This document shows, piece after piece, positions 7,699 through 10,812 of a stretch of 10,812 bases of DNA. Under the pieces are notes generated by a model, which worked only from the letters and a program-made list of their open reading frames with translations, did no database searches and was not told the origin of the DNA. This DNA is from Gemmatimonadota bacterium (GTDB lineage Bacteria; Latescibacterota; UBA2968; UBA8231): contig JAPOZF010000454.1 in the NCBI GenBank assembly GCA_026706165.1, positions 3,913 through 14,724 of the forward strand. The letters run 5' to 3'. How positions within the stretch are numbered: the first letter of the stretch is position 1; each line of letters opens with the position of its first letter. The position numbers and the translations under genes were made by a program.

Positions 7699-7712
7699 AG
7701 GAGGTTTGAAGA

Positions 7713-9359
7713 ATGCCTGGTTCCAACGATCTGAAACCGCGCGGCGACCGCCGCATCCTGTACGTCAGCGACCCTTCCAGCGTCGCCTCCCGGTACCTTC
7801 CGGATCCGGTTCGCGAAGAGGATCTGAGGGGCTGGATCGACGCCGTCGCCGCCGCCGAAATCGATACCTTCATCCAGGAGGTATACACCCAGGGATGGTC
7901 CGTGTACTGGCGCGGAGGCGACTTCGAGTACGACGCGCGGCCCCAGCACCGGCGCTTCCTGCCCCTGCTCGATTCCGGAGTGCAGCCCTTCGAAGTCCTC
8001 GTCGATCAATGCCACCGCCGCGGCATCGAGTGCTTCGCCGGTTTTCGCGTCAACGACAACCACGGCGCCGTCTCGACGGCCCAGGGGGTCGGGGCCGGGG
8101 CAGGCTTCATCGTCGACAACCCCCGGTTCCTGATCGCCGAGTCTCCGCGGGAGGGCGAGCATTACCGGGAGAGCCAGCCCCTGGACTTCACCCATGACGA
8201 GGTGCGGGACTTCATCGTCTCGGTGGTGACCGAAGTGGCGCGGCGCTTCGCCGTCGACGGGGTGGAGCTGTGCTACCGCGACCACCGCTACTTTCCACCG
8301 GACACCGGGAACGACCGCCGCGGCCTGATGACCGGCATGCTGGGGGGGATCCGCGCGGTCCTCGACGAACCTTCCCGGCACTCGCGCAAGCCGAGGGTGT
8401 TCGGAGCGCGCGTGTTTTCCTCGCTGGAGGAATGCCGCAACATGGGTCTCGACGTCGAGAGGTGGGTCCGGGATGGAACGGTCGACTACATCGCCCCGGC
8501 CGACACCATGCACGCCGATTTCAACGTCGCCTACGAGGAGTTCGCCGGGCTCACCCGGCCATCCGGCTGCATGCTCTACCCGGGCATTATGCCCTGGACC
8601 AGCGTCGGGGCCCGCCGCCGTCTCAAGCAGGAACCGATCTCCCAGGATACCCGGCGCGCCCTGGCCCTGAACATGTACGGCGCCGGAGCGGACGGCATCT
8701 CCTTGTACAACCACTTCGAGTACATGCATGGAGGGAACGACTGGGGGAACGCGCACCCACCCTTCTATCCTTTTGCGCTGTTCGACGCCTGTGACCTGAA
8801 ACTGGAGCGGGTCCTCCAGGGCCGGCGGCACTACATATTCGACGCCACCTGGGGAGGGTACAGGGGATTCGGGCTCGACCGCACCTCGACGGGTGCCGTC
8901 AAGGCGCAGCGAGTCGTACTCCACCGCGGTCCGGGTGCTTCGGCAGGGGTCTACCGCTTTGCCGTTCGCGAGCACTTGAACGAGGCCAAGGCGGCCATGC
9001 TGCTCTTCCGCGCCTTCCACATGACGCTGCGCGACCGCCTGAAGGTGGCCGTCAACGGCACCGCGATTCCCCCCGCCGACCTGCGGGTTCGCGACAACGA
9101 GGTGCGCGTCGATTACCGCCAGCCACCCGACGAAGAAATGGTCGCGGCATATATGCGTCAGGGGTATTCGCGGGAAGTGGCCGAGAGCTTTTTTCCCGCC
9201 CCCGATCCTCCTTTCGCGACCTGCTGGCTGGCGCTGAGCGCTCCCCCGGCGGTCTGGGGCTGGAACGAGCTGCAGGTCGAGCTCGCCGCCTCCGACCCGG
9301 AAGCGGACCGGGACATCGTCATCGAGGAAGTGGAAGTTTTCGTGGTACCGAAGGCGTGA
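7713..9359 (+). CDS. Cytoplasmic TIM-barrel glycoside-hydrolase-like protein with C-terminal beta domain
   Basis: 548 residues. The ATG is fixed by AGGAGG (7699-7704) 8 nt upstream. There is no signal peptide or membrane segment, so it should act in the cytoplasm. Residues ~12-365 read as a (beta/alpha)8 barrel of the GHL/family-10-like glycosyl hydrolase type: RILYVSD, IDTFIQEVYTQG, HRRGIECFAGFRVND (strand 3, D115), VDGVELCYRDHRYF (strand 4, D182, E185, D190), VDYIAPAD (258-264) and GADGISLYNHFEY (325-337). D182/E185 after strand 4 and D190 are the best catalytic candidates. Residues ~385-548 are beta-rich (VYRFAVREHL, LKVAVNGTAIP, WGWNELQVEL) and resemble the beta-sandwich that ends many glycosidases. 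The gene follows the membrane transporter by 46 bp, so it probably processes what that protein imports. The exact family and substrate cannot be named from sequence alone. Confidence 0.85.
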   Translation: MPGSNDLKPRGDRRILYVSDPSSVASRYLPDPVREEDLRGWIDAVAAAEIDTFIQEVYTQGWSVYWRGGDFEYDARPQHRRFLPLLDSGVQPFEVLVDQCHRRGIECFAGFRVNDNHGAVSTAQGVGAGAGFIVDNPRFLIAESPREGEHYRESQPLDFTHDEVRDFIVSVVTEVARRFAVDGVELCYRDHRYFPPDTGNDRRGLMTGMLGGIRAVLDEPSRHSRKPRVFGARVFSSLEECRNMGLDVERWVRDGTVDYIAPADTMHADFNVAYEEFAGLTRPSGCMLYPGIMPWTSVGARRRLKQEPISQDTRRALALNMYGAGADGISLYNHFEYMHGGNDWGNAHPPFYPFALFDACDLKLERVLQGRRHYIFDATWGGYRGFGLDRTSTGAVKAQRVVLHRGPGASAGVYRFAVREHLNEAKAAMLLFRAFHMTLRDRLKVAVNGTAIPPADLRVRDNEVRVDYRQPPDEEMVAAYMRQGYSREVAESFFPAPDPPFATCWLALSAPPAVWGWNELQVELAASDPEADRDIVIEEVEVFVVPKA

Positions 9360-9568
9360 CCGGGTACCGGCGAGAATGGGTCCCGAACCGCCAAGGCATG
9401 ACGAAATCGCCGCATGAATCCTGACCCTGCGGAAAAACTCTGCCCCGGGCAGGCTGGATCCGGCGAAAGGAACGTCGTCGCGAGCGGTTTCGCCTGCCGG
9501 GTGACAGTCAGACAATCCGGAACCGCAAATCAGCAGTTCCCGAAACCTTGGAGCAGGAGGTCGTTGAT
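9360..9568 (+). other. 209-bp intergenic stretch with dyad symmetries, no gene seen
   Basis: I see no convincing ORF here. It holds TGCCCCGGGCA (9441-9451), a perfect dyad with one central base. It also holds an inverted repeat GGCGAAA (9462-9468) / TTTCGCC (9488-9494) with a 19-nt loop. A weak promoter-like pair TTTCGC (9488-9493) and GACAAT (9511-9516), 17 bp apart, lies before the next gene. No U-tract follows any hairpin, so there is no clear terminator for the preceding gene. The length suggests the secreted glycosidase may have its own promoter or control. Confidence 0.3.
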
Positions 9569-10812
9569 ATGGTGCTCATGCGGGCGGGGTTTGTCGTGGC
9601 ACTGAGCGTTCTGTCGGTTTGGGGAAAGCCGCCCCCACCGGTCGAGCAGGTGGAAATCCGCGACGAAGGACTCTACGTGAACGGGGCGCCTTTCTTCCCG
9701 GTCGGCATCGCCTGGGCCGCGCACTGGCACTTCTCCCTGCCCGAGGCAGGGGAGAAGGGCTTCAACATGGTCAACACCCACGGCCAGCGGGACGACCCGG
9801 AAAGCTTCCGCGCCGACGTCGACGACGCCTACGCCAACGGCATGTACGCGGCGGTTCACCTGGGCAACGGCATCTGCCGCAACCTCGATCAGGTCGAACG
9901 GATCGTTCGCGCCGTCCGCGATGCCCCCGGGCTGCTGGTCTACGATCTGGAGGACGAGCCCAACATCCGCAAGCCCGGACCCGGAGACGAGGGCAAACCC
10001 CACCTCGACCTCCCCTACACCATGCCCCCGGAAGAGCTTCTGCCGGCATACGAGTTGATCAAGAGGCTGGATCCCGACCATCCGGTGTGGCTCAACCTGG
10101 CCTACGGCTACGAGAGGGACCACCGCGAGTACCGCCACGTCGCCGACATCCACTCCGACGACGTCTATCCCGTCCCCCTGTTTCCGCTGACCCACATGGC
10201 GCAGTTCTCCGACGCCGTCGTCAAGGGCGCCGGCGCCGGCCGGGAAGGCAAGCTCGGATGGATGTACGTGCAGATGGCGCCGCTCCAGGGAGGCGAAGGA
10301 GACCGGCCCCCGACCATGACGGAGGTCCGCTGCATGACCTACATGGCCGTCGCCCGCGGCATCACCGGCGTCACCTACTTCAGCTTCCACTACGGGGCCG
10401 GCGACGAGGAATGGTGGGTGAACGAATCGTCCCCCGGGTACTGGGCGCAGTGGGCGGACCTGACCGCGGAGCTGCGCACCCTCGCCCCCTTCCTGCTGAC
10501 GCCGGAGGCGCTGCAGCCGCTCGGGGTGGAAATCATCGAGGGCCCCGCCGGCGTCGACGCGATCAAGACCGACATGCATGCCGAGGAATTGGGGTACGGG
10601 GCCCTGCACCTGTCCCTGCGGAAAACCCCCGGCGGTTACTTCCTGATCGCCGTCAACGGCCGCGACGAGCCGGTCAGGGCCCGCTTCACGCTGCCGGCGG
10701 CGGACCCCGGACTGGCGCCGCGCGCCGCCGTGCGCGTCGCAAAGCAGCTGGTCGATGTCGAAGGAGGGGCGTTCGAGGATTCATTCTCAGGGTACGCCGT
10801 GCACCTGTACGA
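9569..10812 (+). CDS. Secreted clan GH-A-like glycoside hydrolase, 3' end cut by window edge
   Basis: 414 residues are visible. The ATG has AGGAGG (9555-9560) 8 nt upstream. Residues 1-19 (MVLMRAGFVVALSVLSVWG) look like a short signal peptide with no lipobox cysteine, so the protein is probably periplasmic or secreted. The mature part begins LYVNGAPFFPVGIAW, the usual entry to GH2/GH5/GH42-like barrels. VYDLEDEPN (124-132) matches the strand-4 motif of clan GH-A, with E130 as probable acid/base. WLNLAYGYE (174-182), IHSDDVYP (194-201), WMYVQMAP (231-238) and GVTYFSFHYG (267-276) fit the later strands. At the strand-7 position, where the nucleophile Glu is expected, I see Q235. From ~310 the chain becomes a beta-sandwich; the final FSGYAVHLY looks like the last strand of that domain, so only a few residues are probably missing. 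Substrate unknown; it may be a divergent or non-hydrolytic member. Confidence 0.85.
   Translation, partial: MVLMRAGFVVALSVLSVWGKPPPPVEQVEIRDEGLYVNGAPFFPVGIAWAAHWHFSLPEAGEKGFNMVNTHGQRDDPESFRADVDDAYANGMYAAVHLGNGICRNLDQVERIVRAVRDAPGLLVYDLEDEPNIRKPGPGDEGKPHLDLPYTMPPEELLPAYELIKRLDPDHPVWLNLAYGYERDHREYRHVADIHSDDVYPVPLFPLTHMAQFSDAVVKGAGAGREGKLGWMYVQMAPLQGGEGDRPPTMTEVRCMTYMAVARGITGVTYFSFHYGAGDEEWWVNESSPGYWAQWADLTAELRTLAPFLLTPEALQPLGVEIIEGPAGVDAIKTDMHAEELGYGALHLSLRKTPGGYFLIAVNGRDEPVRARFTLPAADPGLAPRAAVRVAKQLVDVEGGAFEDSFSGYAVHLY

Noticed and set aside
5809..7734. 641-codon plus-strand frame overlapping the membrane protein
   Set aside because: Arg/Pro/His/Leu-rich shadow in another frame; it would displace a clear polytopic membrane protein with family motifs.
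9462..9494. Hairpin as terminator after the cytoplasmic glycosidase-like gene
   Set aside because: Only a 7-bp stem with a 19-nt loop and no T-tract on either side.
7644..9515. 623-codon minus-strand frame opposite the cytoplasmic glycosidase-like gene
   Set aside because: No ribosome site or domain; the plus-strand gene has AGGAGG and barrel motifs. The 9530-10609 minus-strand frame opposite the secreted glycosidase is rejected for the same reason.

Overview
The window is G+C-rich (clearly above 60% by eye, not counted), gene-dense bacterial DNA. It holds six protein genes, two of them cut by the window edges, and no RNA gene, mobile element or CRISPR array that I can see. A secreted protein ending in a gliding-motility/FlgD-type 'PNPFTPNGDGIND' domain, many discoidin-like and CBM9-like domains, and a DUF6784/DUF6785-type OPT-like membrane protein together suggest a Gram-negative of the FCB or PVC type. 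An uncultured lineage such as Latescibacterota is plausible. That is inference: no phylogenetic marker gene is present.

Layout: two gene sets diverge from a 193-bp intergenic region at 5440-5632. Leftward (minus strand) come a small secreted CBM9-like protein (4573-5439), a strong intrinsic terminator (4475-4515), a 1038-residue secreted discoidin-like protein with a FlgD-type C-terminus (1328-4444), and, 17 bp further, a second secreted discoidin-like protein (start 1310, running off the left edge). The last two are paralogues: their second halves align in the same order of motifs. Rightward (plus strand) come a 677-residue polytopic OPT-like membrane protein (5633-7666), a cytoplasmic TIM-barrel glycoside-hydrolase-like protein (7713-9359) and a secreted clan GH-A-like glycosidase (9569 to the right edge, nearly complete).

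The divergent region carries a near-perfect long inverted repeat (5565-5595), a perfect 14-bp palindrome (5474-5487) and a minus-strand promoter candidate with a consensus TTGACA box. These look like the control region of a divergent locus.

As a whole the locus reads as a candidate glycan (or glycoconjugate) capture and breakdown system without SusC/SusD. Exported binding proteins carry discoidin and CBM9-like modules, an exported glycosidase acts outside the cytoplasm, an unusual OPT-like transporter would import the product, and a cytoplasmic glycosidase-like enzyme would process it. The individual folds are supported by sequence motifs. The joint function and the substrate are inference.
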